64,000 nt of DNA from Limenecus sp048360435. GTDB lineage: Bacteria; Cyanobacteriota; Vampirovibrionia; Gastranaerophilales; Gastranaerophilaceae. The position numbers were made by a program, and so were the translations under genes. This document shows, piece after piece, positions 26,822-36,388 of the stretch (positions are counted from its first letter, which is position 1; each line of letters opens with the position of its first letter). The notes beneath the pieces were generated by a model. The model did no database searches. It saw only the letters and a list, made by a program, of their open reading frames with translations, and was not told the origin of the DNA. The stretch spans positions 1-64,000 of the forward strand of contig DBGCOP010000027.1 of NCBI GenBank assembly GCA_048360435.1, given 5' to 3'.

Positions 26822-28510
26822 ATGAAAAATTTTATCAAAATGAAAAGATTGAAAATAGTTGAACAAATCATCATAGTTCTTTTTCTTGCTGTAATTGTTC
26901 CGACTGTTGTGAGTGCTGTAATTGTCAATAATATCAACCAGCATGCAGTGCGTAATGAGCTTAAATATTCGGCTTTGAATATATCAGAATCAATTGCTTC
27001 CAACATTGAGACTTTTTCCCGTTCGGGTGAAGATGAGCTGAATCAGATAGTTCTTGCTTTGAAACATATCAGAGCGGATTATGCTCAAGAGATTTATTTA
27101 AAAGATCTTCTTGCTCATTCCAAAGTGTTGTCTTCGCTTGAGCTGGTTAAAAAATCTCAAAAAAACAAATATAAAGAATGGAATGACTATACAAAATATG
27201 ATTATAACAAAAAATCAATAGAAATTCTCAAGAAAATAGACGATGAAGAGGCTGTTCTTGCTGAGGTTGATGTTGATGTTTTTGAAGACCAGATTTTTAA
27301 TATTTATAAAAAAGATGATCGTCAAATTTATGTTTTGAATAAAGATAAAAAACTTGTTGCTGCACATAATTATAACGAAAAAGATTTTAACAGAGTTGTT
27401 TATGCTTTGCCCAAAAAACTTAAAAATAATAAGGCAGAAATCTTCGGGAAAGTGAAAAACCAGCCTCTTGCATATTATAAAGCTACAAATCCTGATATGA
27501 CAATTATTGTCAATACAACTCATCATATTACGAAAACTACTATTAATACTGCAAGATTCAAAATTATACTGGCACTTTGTGTTTCGGCATTGTTTATATT
27601 TTTCGTTGTCGGGCTTTATACTTATTATCTTTATATTAACATTCGACAGTTGATAAAAGGAATTATGGCATTGTCAAAAGGGAATTATAAAAGAAAAATC
27701 AGGCTCTTAAAAAGTCCGTTTACTCCGCATGAAACAGTATTTCTTGCTTCTGAGTTTAATAAAATGGCAGATGAAATTAACAATACGTATAGGCAGCTGA
27801 AACATTCGAACAGAGAGCTAAAAAAACTTGATGAATTTCGTTCGAATCTTATCGATACGGTTAGTCATGAGTTTCGTACACCGTTAACGAGTATAAAAGG
27901 TTACACGTCGAGACTTTTAAGACAGGATATTGAATTGGATGAAGAAACAAAACAAAAGTCTTTGAAAATAATCAAAAATCAGTCTGAAAGATTAAGCAGA
28001 ATGGTTGAAGACCTGCTTGTAATTCCTGATATTGAAGGAGCAAAACTTAATTTGAATCTTGAGCCGGTGAATCTGGTTGATACGCTCAATGATGCTGCTT
28101 TTTCAACAAAACATAAGGTTGAAAGACAAATTGAAATTAAAATGGGAGAAAATCTTCCTTATGTAATAGCTGATTCTGACAGGTTGGAACAAGTTTTCGT
28201 AAACCTGCTTGAAAATGCCTATAAATATTCTTATGAAAATACACCTGTCAAGGTTGATGCTTGGAGTGAAAAAAATTATGCAATTGTTAAAATAACAAAC
28301 TCTTGTGATTATATTCCTCCGGAACAATTGAATAAACTTTTTGGAAAATTTATCAGAATCGATGATAAAACTACCAGAACAACCAGAGGTACGGGTTTGG
28401 GATTGTTTATTGTAAAGGGGCTTGTGCTTGCAATGAATGGTTCAATTGAGCTTTCTTCTTCAAAAGAAAACACTTTTAGTGTTACTTTGAAGCTTCCTGT
28501 TGATTCATAA
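26822..28510 (+). CDS. Membrane sensor histidine kinase, partner of the OmpR-type regulator
   Basis: A 562-aa kinase with an N-terminal helix, an extracytoplasmic sensor of about 210 residues (probably Cache-like), a second helix near residues 240-265, HAMP, HisKA (His349 in DTVSHEFRTP) and HATPase_c. The N box (NLLENAYKYS) and G2 (GTGLGLFIVK) are intact, but the G1 box reads NSCDYIPPE where DNGxGIPxE is expected, so two glycines are missing; ATP binding may be altered. The start could be the ATG at 26840; neither has a clear ribosome binding site. Confidence 0.92.
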   Translation: MKNFIKMKRLKIVEQIIIVLFLAVIVPTVVSAVIVNNINQHAVRNELKYSALNISESIASNIETFSRSGEDELNQIVLALKHIRADYAQEIYLKDLLAHSKVLSSLELVKKSQKNKYKEWNDYTKYDYNKKSIEILKKIDDEEAVLAEVDVDVFEDQIFNIYKKDDRQIYVLNKDKKLVAAHNYNEKDFNRVVYALPKKLKNNKAEIFGKVKNQPLAYYKATNPDMTIIVNTTHHITKTTINTARFKIILALCVSALFIFFVVGLYTYYLYINIRQLIKGIMALSKGNYKRKIRLLKSPFTPHETVFLASEFNKMADEINNTYRQLKHSNRELKKLDEFRSNLIDTVSHEFRTPLTSIKGYTSRLLRQDIELDEETKQKSLKIIKNQSERLSRMVEDLLVIPDIEGAKLNLNLEPVNLVDTLNDAAFSTKHKVERQIEIKMGENLPYVIADSDRLEQVFVNLLENAYKYSYENTPVKVDAWSEKNYAIVKITNSCDYIPPEQLNKLFGKFIRIDDKTTRTTRGTGLGLFIVKGLVLAMNGSIELSSSKENTFSVTLKLPVDS

Positions 28511-28582
28511 ATATTTTGCTTACTGGCGGGCATGCTCTTTTTACGATATTATATTTAGATATTAGAATAGAGGAAGTTTTTG

Positions 28583-30373
28583 ATGAAATTAAAAGATACA
28601 TCTGCACAAAATTCATTTGATTACGCATATTTGATGAAAAGAATGTATAAGTATATAAAGCCTTATCTTTTCAGAATTATATTAGGTTTTTTGATTGCTT
28701 TACCGGTTGGTGCTCTGGACGGTGTAATTGCTTATGCCTTAAAGCCATATATGGATGAAGTATTAATAAAAAAGAATATGCTTCTTGCTTATGTAATTCC
28801 TTTTGGAATAGTTGCTTTTGCTGCATTGCAGGGTGTTTTAAGATATTTGAATGATTATCTTACAAACTGGACGGGTCAAAAAGTTACTAATGATGTTAAG
28901 CTTGGACTTTTCCAAAAACTCGTTCATATGGATTCAAAGTTTTATGATGACAATACTTCCGGAATAATTTTGACAAGATATTTGACTGATCCTGAAACAG
29001 CATCAAAGGGTCTTTTGGATAATATCAAAGCATTGATGAGTTCAGGAATCGGTGCATTTGCTTTAATTGGTGTTATGCTGTATAACTCTTGGGAGCTTGC
29101 TCTTGTAGGTGTAGTTGTTTTATGTGTGGCATTTTTACCTGCTGCTTTGATTAGAAAAAGAATAAAATCTGCCTCTAATAAAAATATGAAAATCGGCGGC
29201 AATATTATGACTGATTTTAATGAAACTACAACCGGCAACAAAATTGTCAGTGCATACAACCTTGCTGATTATCAGTTTAAAAAATTTGCAAAAGAAATTC
29301 AGGCTTCTTTCGATGTAAATATGTCACTCGTAAAAAGAGTTGCTTGGATGTCACCTATTATGTATACAATAGCTTCTATTGGAATTGCTTTTGTTATGGC
29401 TTTTGGTACTTATCTTGTTCTTTCCGGCAGAATGACCAGCGGAAGCTTGTTGTCTTTTGTTACATCACTTTTGCTGTTGTACAAACCTGTGAAAACACTT
29501 GGTAATACTCTTACAAATATTCAAAATATTTTTGTTTCTCTTTGTCGTACACTTGAACTTTTTGATATTGAACCTGAAATAAATGATTCGGATAAAGCTC
29601 AAGAATTGCATAATGTGCAGCTGGGTATAAAACTTGAGAATGTTTGCTTTGAATATGTCAAAGATACTCCTGTGCTGAAAAATATAAATCTTGAAGCCAA
29701 AGTGGGTGAAACAGTTGCTATTGTTGGTAACTCAGGTGGAGGAAAAACTACTGTTGCAAATCTGATTCCCCGTTTTTATGATGTGACGTCAGGTGCGATT
29801 AAGATTGATAATGTAGATATAAGAAATTTAAAAATTGAGTCGTTGAGGAATAATATATCTGTTGTTTTTCAAGATAATTTTCTTTTTTCAGGCACTATTC
29901 GTGAGAATTTATTAATGGGCAATTTTAATGCAACTGAAGATGATATACAAAAGGTTGTTCGGGCTGCTCATATTGATGAATTTTTAGAAGAAATGCCTGA
30001 CGGATTGGATTCAGAAATAGGCGAAAGAGGAACAACTCTCTCAGGTGGACAGCGCCAGAGAGTTGCTATTGCCAGAGCAATGTTGAAAGATTCTCCTATT
30101 GTTATACTGGATGAAGCTACTTCTGCGTTGGATAATAAGTCGGAAGCAGTGGTGCAAAAAGCTCTTGATAATCTTATGAGAAACAAAACTGTATTTGTGA
30201 TAGCTCATAGACTTTCAACAATTAAAAATGCAGACAAAATTGCTGTTATTAATGAAGGCGAACTGGTTGAACTGGGAACTCATGATGAACTTGTTTGCAG
30301 AGAGAATGGTTTTTATAAACGTCTTTATGAAATGCAGTTTGCAAAATCAAATGTTCCTGTTGCTCAAGAATAA
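28583..30373 (+). CDS. MsbA-like ABC exporter (fused permease-ATPase)
   Basis: A 596-aa type IV ABC half-transporter: six membrane helices then the nucleotide-binding domain with Walker A VGNSGGGKTT, signature LSGGQRQRVAIARA, Walker B IVILDEATSALD and the H-loop in VIAHRLSTI. Closest by feel to lipid A/lipid flippase MsbA, which fits a diderm envelope, but multidrug exporters are similar. The ATG at 28583 is chosen over an adjacent TTG at 28580; AGAGGA sits 8 bases upstream. Confidence 0.92.
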   Translation: MKLKDTSAQNSFDYAYLMKRMYKYIKPYLFRIILGFLIALPVGALDGVIAYALKPYMDEVLIKKNMLLAYVIPFGIVAFAALQGVLRYLNDYLTNWTGQKVTNDVKLGLFQKLVHMDSKFYDDNTSGIILTRYLTDPETASKGLLDNIKALMSSGIGAFALIGVMLYNSWELALVGVVVLCVAFLPAALIRKRIKSASNKNMKIGGNIMTDFNETTTGNKIVSAYNLADYQFKKFAKEIQASFDVNMSLVKRVAWMSPIMYTIASIGIAFVMAFGTYLVLSGRMTSGSLLSFVTSLLLLYKPVKTLGNTLTNIQNIFVSLCRTLELFDIEPEINDSDKAQELHNVQLGIKLENVCFEYVKDTPVLKNINLEAKVGETVAIVGNSGGGKTTVANLIPRFYDVTSGAIKIDNVDIRNLKIESLRNNISVVFQDNFLFSGTIRENLLMGNFNATEDDIQKVVRAAHIDEFLEEMPDGLDSEIGERGTTLSGGQRQRVAIARAMLKDSPIVILDEATSALDNKSEAVVQKALDNLMRNKTVFVIAHRLSTIKNADKIAVINEGELVELGTHDELVCRENGFYKRLYEMQFAKSNVPVAQE

Positions 30374-30417
30374 TTGTAAAGAAATGTAAACTTGGGAAAT
30401 GTTGATATTATTGAGTT

Positions 30418-30446
30418 TTGAACAATAGTATATACTCTTTTATATA
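30418..30446 (+). promoter_or_regulatory. Predicted promoter for the low-complexity protein
   Basis: TTGAAC (30418-30423), a 17-bp spacer and TATATA (30441-30446), leaving a 5' leader of about 65 bases that is A/T-only over long stretches. Confidence 0.45.
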
Positions 30447-30516
30447 AAAATATCAATTTTTGTATATATTTCTTTTTTATATATATACAGAGGTAAAAAT
30501 AAAGAGAGTAAGTAAA

Positions 30517-31911
30517 ATGAGCAACAATCCATTCGCAATTACAACACAAGATTTGAAAAAGGTTCAAGGTCAACAAGGCGTTCAAAAGACACAAAATACA
30601 CAAGAAACCAGAGAAGTTAAAGAAAAACAAATTCTTAAATCTACTGATATTTATTCTTTGGCTAATGGTGGCGCTCAAGGTGTAGAATTCCAAAATTATG
30701 ACGGATTTGTAAGAACTACATCAGCATCTTCAAATAATGATAAAGTACAAGACTTGCAAGAATTAGATTCAGCTGATGCTAGCGGCAAAGCTGCACAACA
30801 AGATGCTAAAAGTGCTAAAGCTTCCGCTAATCAGGCTGCTGAAACTGCAGAAGAAGATAAAAAAGAATTAACACAGTTAACAAAACAATCAAAAACAAAA
30901 GAAAAACAAACTATATCAACAATCAATAAAAATAATAGCGAAATAGATACTATCAAAGGTGAAAATGATACACTTGAAGATGAAGCTAACAGCATCAATG
31001 ATGAAATCGCTTCATTAATGGCAGAAGATGGTGAATCTTATACACCGGAAGCTGTTACTGCTGATGACGAAGCACCTGCCGCTGCTCCTCAACAACCTCA
31101 AGGTCAAGATGCAGCTGCTAATTCAACAGCTCAAGGTTCTGAAGGCTCAGCTGACGCAGGTATGGGTGCAGGCTTTGGCGGTGGTGCAATGGGTGCATCT
31201 GGAATGTCTAACCCTTTTGCTATGAATTCATTGCCTTCAGGTAATGCTTCTCAACCGGCACCTACATCTGAAACAGGTGTTTCTGCTCAAAATTCTGCAC
31301 AAAATGCAGGTCAAGCTGACAATCAAGGTCAAAAAGCTCAGGCTCAACAAAATGGTGCGGCTAAATCTGCTTCTTCAATTTCACAAAAAGGCGGTTCTTT
31401 GAATGCTTTTGCTTCAACAATGCCTAATGCTAAAGGTAAAAATGCAGACAAAATAGCTCAACTTCAATCTGAATTGGGAACAAAAAAATCTTCTATTTCA
31501 TCAAATACAAGCAGAATTGGTTCACTCAGAACATCAAGCTCTAGCTTGTTAAATTCAACACTTTCTTATATGTCAAAAACTAACTCAACAGCAGCAGCTA
31601 AAAAAGCTACTAACCAAAATGGTCAAAAAGCTGCACAAACAGCTCAAACAGTTGGTGCTATCACAACAACAACTGGTGGTGTAATTACAGCAACAGGTGT
31701 TGCAGCACAGGCTTTTGCATGGACATTTATTCCCGGAAAAGCAACTGAAGTTGTTGGTATAGCTACTACAACAGCTGGTGGAGCTACTACAACAGCAGCA
31801 ACTTTAGCTCAAGGCAAAACAACAGAAGGTGTTCAACAAGCCGGTCAAACAATAAGCTCAGCATTAACCAGTTCTGCTAATTTGAAAAAGACTGGTTCTA
31901 CATTGTCATAA
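30517..31911 (+). CDS. Abundant-type low-complexity Ala/Gln/Ser/Thr protein
   Basis: A 464-aa protein of unknown family. The start MSNNPFAITTQDL at 30517 was chosen over upstream 30460, which lies in the AT-rich leader. No signal peptide. Layout: a Gln/Lys-rich head; a coiled-coil of about 100 residues (EEDKKELTQLTKQSKTKEKQ and on); a Pro/Gln/Gly-rich linker with NPFAMNSLPSG, echoing the N-terminal NPFAIT; a second helical part; then a Gly/Ala/Thr hydrophobic stretch (VGAITTTTGGVITATGVAAQ). No Cys and a single Trp. Codon use resembles gap (GCT, GGT, CAA), suggesting high expression. Could be a secreted or structural protein; not assignable. Confidence 0.75.
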   Translation: MSNNPFAITTQDLKKVQGQQGVQKTQNTQETREVKEKQILKSTDIYSLANGGAQGVEFQNYDGFVRTTSASSNNDKVQDLQELDSADASGKAAQQDAKSAKASANQAAETAEEDKKELTQLTKQSKTKEKQTISTINKNNSEIDTIKGENDTLEDEANSINDEIASLMAEDGESYTPEAVTADDEAPAAAPQQPQGQDAAANSTAQGSEGSADAGMGAGFGGGAMGASGMSNPFAMNSLPSGNASQPAPTSETGVSAQNSAQNAGQADNQGQKAQAQQNGAAKSASSISQKGGSLNAFASTMPNAKGKNADKIAQLQSELGTKKSSISSNTSRIGSLRTSSSSLLNSTLSYMSKTNSTAAAKKATNQNGQKAAQTAQTVGAITTTTGGVITATGVAAQAFAWTFIPGKATEVVGIATTTAGGATTTAATLAQGKTTEGVQQAGQTISSALTSSANLKKTGSTLS

Positions 31912-32898
31912 TTAAACAGTTTGTTTAAAAGGCATAGAACTTTTTTGTAAATCTTCTAAAAAGCAAGCTCCGATGACACCTGAAAAGTCACCGAGTTTTG
32001 CTTTTTTAAATTGAATTTTGCTTGCAGGAATAGGAAGAGCTTTTGTTTTAGCTTTTGTGATTGTTCTTTCATAAAACTCATCAATCGCATCAATCAAGCC
32101 TCCTCCAAGAATGATTAGTTCCGGATTATAGAAATTAATTACGGTTGCAAGTCCGTTTGAGAGATAGTCAGATGCCTCAAAAAGAATTTGGGTAATAAGC
32201 TCATCTTTATGAACCAGTGCTTTTTTTATCATTTTTGAGCTGATTGCTTTATCATCTCTCATGAATTCTGTGATTACAGAAGGTCTGCCTTTTTTCAGTG
32301 CACCCATAATCCTAGCTTCAATTGCTGTTCTTGAGGCATATGCTTCAAGACACCCGTTTCCGCCGCAACCGCAAGGTCTTCCTCCTGAATCAACTATTAT
32401 GTGCCCGATTTCTCCGCAGGTTCCTGTTGCTCCGTATCGAATTCTGCCGTTTTCTGCAATACCTGAGCCGATTCCTGTACCTACAAAAATACAAACGAAA
32501 TTATTAAAGCCAGCTCCGGCTCCAAATTTCATTTCTCCAAGAGTTGCTATACCCACATCATTGCCAAGATAGGTTGGAATAAAGAATTCTCGTTCAAGAA
32601 TCGCTTTGAGATTCAGGTTTTCACAATTCAAATTTGGTGCAGAAATAAGAATACCTTTTTCTCGGTCTACCTGTCCCGGTGCACCTATTCCGATGGAATC
32701 AATTTGAGCAATATCAAATTTTGATATTTCAAGAAGTTCTTTGATTGAAATTTTCAGTTTTTCTACAATATTTTCTGCTGTTTTTTCTGAACCTGTCTTT
32801 TGTTTAATAGAGTGAAGGACTTCACCGCTGCCTTTATTTACGAGTCCTGTTAAAATTTTCGTTCCGCCTAAGTCAATTCCTATTGCGTAATTTGGCAT
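31912..32898 (-). CDS. glk: ROK-family glucokinase
   Basis: A 328-aa sugar kinase phosphorylating glucose with ATP. N-terminal phosphate loop IGIDLGGTKI, catalytic Asp in LGNDVGIATLGE, the ROK zinc motif CGCGGNGCLEAYAS preceded by the His in EIGHIIVDSGG, and a late glycine-rich motif LGGGLID. Specificity among hexoses is inferred from family. It abuts the low-complexity gene stop to stop with no gap. Confidence 0.92.
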   Translation of the reverse strand: MPNYAIGIDLGGTKILTGLVNKGSGEVLHSIKQKTGSEKTAENIVEKLKISIKELLEISKFDIAQIDSIGIGAPGQVDREKGILISAPNLNCENLNLKAILEREFFIPTYLGNDVGIATLGEMKFGAGAGFNNFVCIFVGTGIGSGIAENGRIRYGATGTCGEIGHIIVDSGGRPCGCGGNGCLEAYASRTAIEARIMGALKKGRPSVITEFMRDDKAISSKMIKKALVHKDELITQILFEASDYLSNGLATVINFYNPELIILGGGLIDAIDEFYERTITKAKTKALPIPASKIQFKKAKLGDFSGVIGACFLEDLQKSSMPFKQTV

Positions 32899-32962
32899 TA
32901 ATTTCTCCGATTGTGTATATCTTTTTTTAGAATACTTAAATTATATCATTATTTTTTTATAT

Positions 32963-34636
32963 TTATGTATAGTTTTTATAGATTTTTATTACTTCTTTTC
33001 TTTTTATTTTACCTGTTGGTGTTTTGGGGAAATCTTCTCTTCTGATAATAATTTTTGTAGGATGTTTGAAGGGTGCGAGATATTTTTCAGAAAGTTTGTT
33101 AACTTCGTTTTCTATTATTACTTGAATTTCATTGTCTTCTTTTTGCAGTAATTCTTTTACAGGAACTATAACTACTCCGACTTGCTCAGTTCCTATGTTG
33201 TGCCCTTCAGTTATTTTAAATGGCATAACACATAGCTCTTTGAAGATTGTTGAACGATAAAGAACCGGTTCGACTTCTTCCGGAAAAACATTTTTTCCTC
33301 CGCAAAGAACAATCATATTTTTGATTCTTCCTGTTATGTATATATATCCGTCTTTGTCTATTTTAGCTTTGTCTCCTGTATGAAGCCAAATATCATTGTC
33401 TTGTTTCTCCAATACTTTTTTTGTAAGTTCAGGATTGTTATAATACCCGGGCATTATGTGCGGTCCTGAGGTCAGAAGCTCTCCATCATTACTGATTTTA
33501 ACTTTTATTCCGGGTATCGGTTTGCCGACAGAAAGTGGTTTATTATTGTTTTCGTAGTTAGTTGCTATTGTTGAGCAGGCTTCTGTCAGCCCATATCCTT
33601 GAAATGCAAAGATTCCTATTCTGTCAAAGAAACTGCTGGTTTTTATATCTAATTTAGAGCCACCTGTTATAAACATTCTCATTTTACCGCCAAGCATATC
33701 GATTTGACGTTTAAATAATTTTCGTTTTATTTTTACAGGTAAATACTTTGCTAAATGAAATTTTAATCTGAACAAATATTGGTGTAATAAAGATTGTTTG
33801 TTTATATCTTCTTCGTACATGCTTTTGAGCATATTTAAAAATAGTGGTACAACAAACATGTCCGTTGCTTTGAAATCATTCATTGCTTGTACAATTTCAT
33901 TTTTAGACCAGTTTTTTAAATATATGATTTTTGCACCGCAATAAAGCATAGTAAAAAGTCCTACATTAAGTTCATAGGAGTGATTTAAAGGCAGTATTGA
34001 AACAAGAACGCTTTTATCTGTGATTCCTATTTTATTGGCAATATCTATAAGCGAACATATATTTTCGAAACTATTCATTACACCTTTGGGATTTCCTGTT
34101 GTTCCTGATGTGTATACGATAGATGCAATATCTTTTAATTTTCTTTCAACTGTATAATTTTGGTTTAATACAGGCAAATCGTAAATGCTTATTGCTTCAT
34201 CATAATTTGTTTCATTGCGTTCAAGTAAGAATACATGTTCAATAAATGGGATGCTTTTTTTTAGCTCCAATGCTCTTTTATAAAACAATTTTGATGTACA
34301 TAATATTTTCGGTTTGCAGTCATTTAAGATGTTTATTTGTTCTGATTCTGTAAGTTTTATATCCAAAGGGACTATAATACATCCTGCTTTTATTATACCG
34401 AACACTCCTATCGGATATTCAGGTCGAGATTCACAAATGATGGCTATTCTGTCTTCTTTTTGTGTATTGTAATTTTTGATCAGGTTATTTGCAAAATTTT
34501 CTGCAATTTGGAAAATGTTTTTCAGGCTAATTTCTTCATATCCGTTTTCAACTTTAAAGGATATTGTTTTGTCTGAATTATAGAGGTCATATCTTTCTTT
34601 AAATACCTCAAAAAAGTTCTGTACTTTATTATACAT
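32963..34636 (-). CDS. AMP-forming acyl-CoA synthetase/ligase
   Basis: A 557-aa adenylate-forming enzyme (ANL superfamily, FadD-like). Motif A5/P-loop SIVYTSGTTGNPKGVMN, YGLTEACS, TGDKAKIDKDG and the C-terminal catalytic Lys in TPTGKIKRKE are all present, so both half-reactions should work. A fatty acid or related carboxylate is the likely substrate. Last gene of the minus operon; its ATG directly abuts the queH stop. Confidence 0.9.
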   Translation of the reverse strand: MYNKVQNFFEVFKERYDLYNSDKTISFKVENGYEEISLKNIFQIAENFANNLIKNYNTQKEDRIAIICESRPEYPIGVFGIIKAGCIIVPLDIKLTESEQINILNDCKPKILCTSKLFYKRALELKKSIPFIEHVFLLERNETNYDEAISIYDLPVLNQNYTVERKLKDIASIVYTSGTTGNPKGVMNSFENICSLIDIANKIGITDKSVLVSILPLNHSYELNVGLFTMLYCGAKIIYLKNWSKNEIVQAMNDFKATDMFVVPLFLNMLKSMYEEDINKQSLLHQYLFRLKFHLAKYLPVKIKRKLFKRQIDMLGGKMRMFITGGSKLDIKTSSFFDRIGIFAFQGYGLTEACSTIATNYENNNKPLSVGKPIPGIKVKISNDGELLTSGPHIMPGYYNNPELTKKVLEKQDNDIWLHTGDKAKIDKDGYIYITGRIKNMIVLCGGKNVFPEEVEPVLYRSTIFKELCVMPFKITEGHNIGTEQVGVVIVPVKELLQKEDNEIQVIIENEVNKLSEKYLAPFKHPTKIIIRREDFPKTPTGKIKRKEVIKIYKNYT

Positions 34637-35179
34637 TTATTTTGTGCCTTTTCTTATACTGAATTCACATCCACAGTATTGTTGACGGTAAAAATCATTA
34701 TCTTTTGCAATTTCCATTGATTTCAAAAATCCGTTGTTCTTTTTGAAATCAATATCAAAGAATTCAAGTTTGTATTTTTCTGCAATATCTCTGCCTTGTG
34801 TAAATATATTTTTTGAAACTTTATGCGGGCTGACTGTTAGTGTTGTCGTGAATTTTTTTATTCCAAGTTCAATTGCTTTTTGGGCTGTTTTTTCAAGTCT
34901 GAATGAAAAACAATTATTACATCTCAATCCTTTTTCCGGTTCCTGTTCCAGTCCTGATATGTAAGCGTACCATTTTTCCGGATCATAATCTCCTGTCAGA
35001 TATTCATAATCCATTTTTTCACAGTACTTTATCAATTCATCACGACGTCTCAAATATTCTGTTTCCGGATAAATGTTTGGATTGTAAAAGAAAACTACCG
35101 GTTTGTAGTTTTCTTTCAAGAGTTCTATGGGATGTGCCATACAAACTGCACAACAGGCATGAAGAATTATTTTCTCCAT
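34637..35179 (-). CDS. queH: Epoxyqueuosine reductase QueH
   Basis: A 180-aa protein of the QueH (former DUF208) family, which makes the last step of queuosine tRNA modification without cobalamin. The conserved cysteines are visible: HACCAVC at the N-terminus (C9, C10), CNNC in the middle and QYCGCEFS near the end, for an Fe-S cluster and a metal. The start overlaps the VKOR-DsbA stop by one base (TAATG). Confidence 0.93.
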   Translation of the reverse strand: MEKIILHACCAVCMAHPIELLKENYKPVVFFYNPNIYPETEYLRRRDELIKYCEKMDYEYLTGDYDPEKWYAYISGLEQEPEKGLRCNNCFSFRLEKTAQKAIELGIKKFTTTLTVSPHKVSKNIFTQGRDIAEKYKLEFFDIDFKKNNGFLKSMEIAKDNDFYRQQYCGCEFSIRKGTK

Positions 35180-36375
35180 TATTTTCTTTCCTTTGCTCCT
35201 GCTTTGATTAATTTTTCTTTTAATTCAGGATATGGAAGAATTCCTATTCTTGTTTCCATATTTATTCTAAATGCCGGAGTTCCGTCGATGCCGTATTCGG
35301 TTGCGGTCCTGATGTCTTTTTGAAGTTCTTCGGCTATTTTCATGCTATGAGCATCTTCTTTTAGCTTTTCAATATTTATTCCTTTTATCATTTGAGCTGC
35401 TTTATCCAGAATTTCTGCTTCACTGTGAAATTCGTTGTCAAAAAGCATGTTATTCATATCCCAGAATTTGCCCTGATATTTTGCTGCTATGGCATATCTT
35501 GCCATTGTACAAGAACCGGGGTGGAGTTGACCTTTCATGTTTTCGTTGCATGTTTGATCAAGAGGAAGATTTACATGAACCACTTTCAGGTTAGAAAGTT
35601 CGCTTACTGCTCTTTGAAGCATTGTGTTCAAAACAAAGCAAAAAGGACATTGATAATCTGTGTATTCATATAATACAACAGTTGCATTTTCATCCCCTAG
35701 TGTGTTACCTGAAACTTTATATTCACCATTAGGTGAGGAATAATATTTCAATTCTTTTTGCATTTTTACCTGTGGAGCGAGGACATCGCTGATTGTTGTG
35801 TAGGCTAAAACTCCTCCTGCAATAAGAACGAGAATTGAAAAAGATATTGCATATTTTTTTATTTTTATTGCATCAACAAAATCCTTAAAACTTATTACAA
35901 AAACTGACCAGGGATTTTCTCCGGAAGGTCTTGCGACTATTGCTATAATCAGGTTTAATATATAAGTAAAGAAGCATAGTATACAAATTTTGTGTATTTC
36001 AAAAAGGGAAATTCCTGCAAGTATCATTGAGATAAAAAATGATAAAAATCCAAGTGCACTGATATACGCTTCAGGTCGTTTGAAGACTTCACCAAGGAAT
36101 CCAAGAAATTTTATTTTTTGGATTTTATCTACAAATGTAAAGAACAAGAAGATGAAATATAAAAACAAGCCCCAAAAAGCAAGAGGCACACCAAAGAATT
36201 GAGAGTGAGTTGTTTTTGCAACTCCATCACAATCAATTAGTTCATTGATTGAACAGAAACTGGATAATGCATAAGGATTGAAATTTACATCCATATAAAT
36301 CATTGATAATTTTACGGATGTTATAAAACCTATCAGTGCTATAATTGTTAGTGTTATTCTTTTTGCCAGATTCAT
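35179..36375 (-). CDS. VKOR-DsbA fusion, disulfide bond formation protein
   Basis: A 398-aa fusion: an N-terminal vitamin K epoxide reductase domain (about four helices) with loop cysteines in CSINELIDC and the quinone-site CILC, then a further helix and a periplasmic thioredoxin-like domain with the DsbA-type site CPFC. VKOR would pass electrons from the DsbA-like site to quinone, so one protein oxidises secreted proteins. This fusion is typical of Cyanobacteria and relatives. The ATG at 36375 was chosen over 36414 because GAGG lies 8 bases upstream of it and it avoids overlap with the previous gene. Confidence 0.93.
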   Translation of the reverse strand: MNLAKRITLTIIALIGFITSVKLSMIYMDVNFNPYALSSFCSINELIDCDGVAKTTHSQFFGVPLAFWGLFLYFIFLFFTFVDKIQKIKFLGFLGEVFKRPEAYISALGFLSFFISMILAGISLFEIHKICILCFFTYILNLIIAIVARPSGENPWSVFVISFKDFVDAIKIKKYAISFSILVLIAGGVLAYTTISDVLAPQVKMQKELKYYSSPNGEYKVSGNTLGDENATVVLYEYTDYQCPFCFVLNTMLQRAVSELSNLKVVHVNLPLDQTCNENMKGQLHPGSCTMARYAIAAKYQGKFWDMNNMLFDNEFHSEAEILDKAAQMIKGINIEKLKEDAHSMKIAEELQKDIRTATEYGIDGTPAFRINMETRIGILPYPELKEKLIKAGAKERK

Positions 36376-36388
36376 TTTTCTTACCTCA

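Noticed and set aside
30517..31911. Low-complexity protein as a type III secretion translocator
   Set aside because: The hydrophobic Gly/Ala stretch is suggestive, but no secretion apparatus gene is in the window and no specific motif was found.
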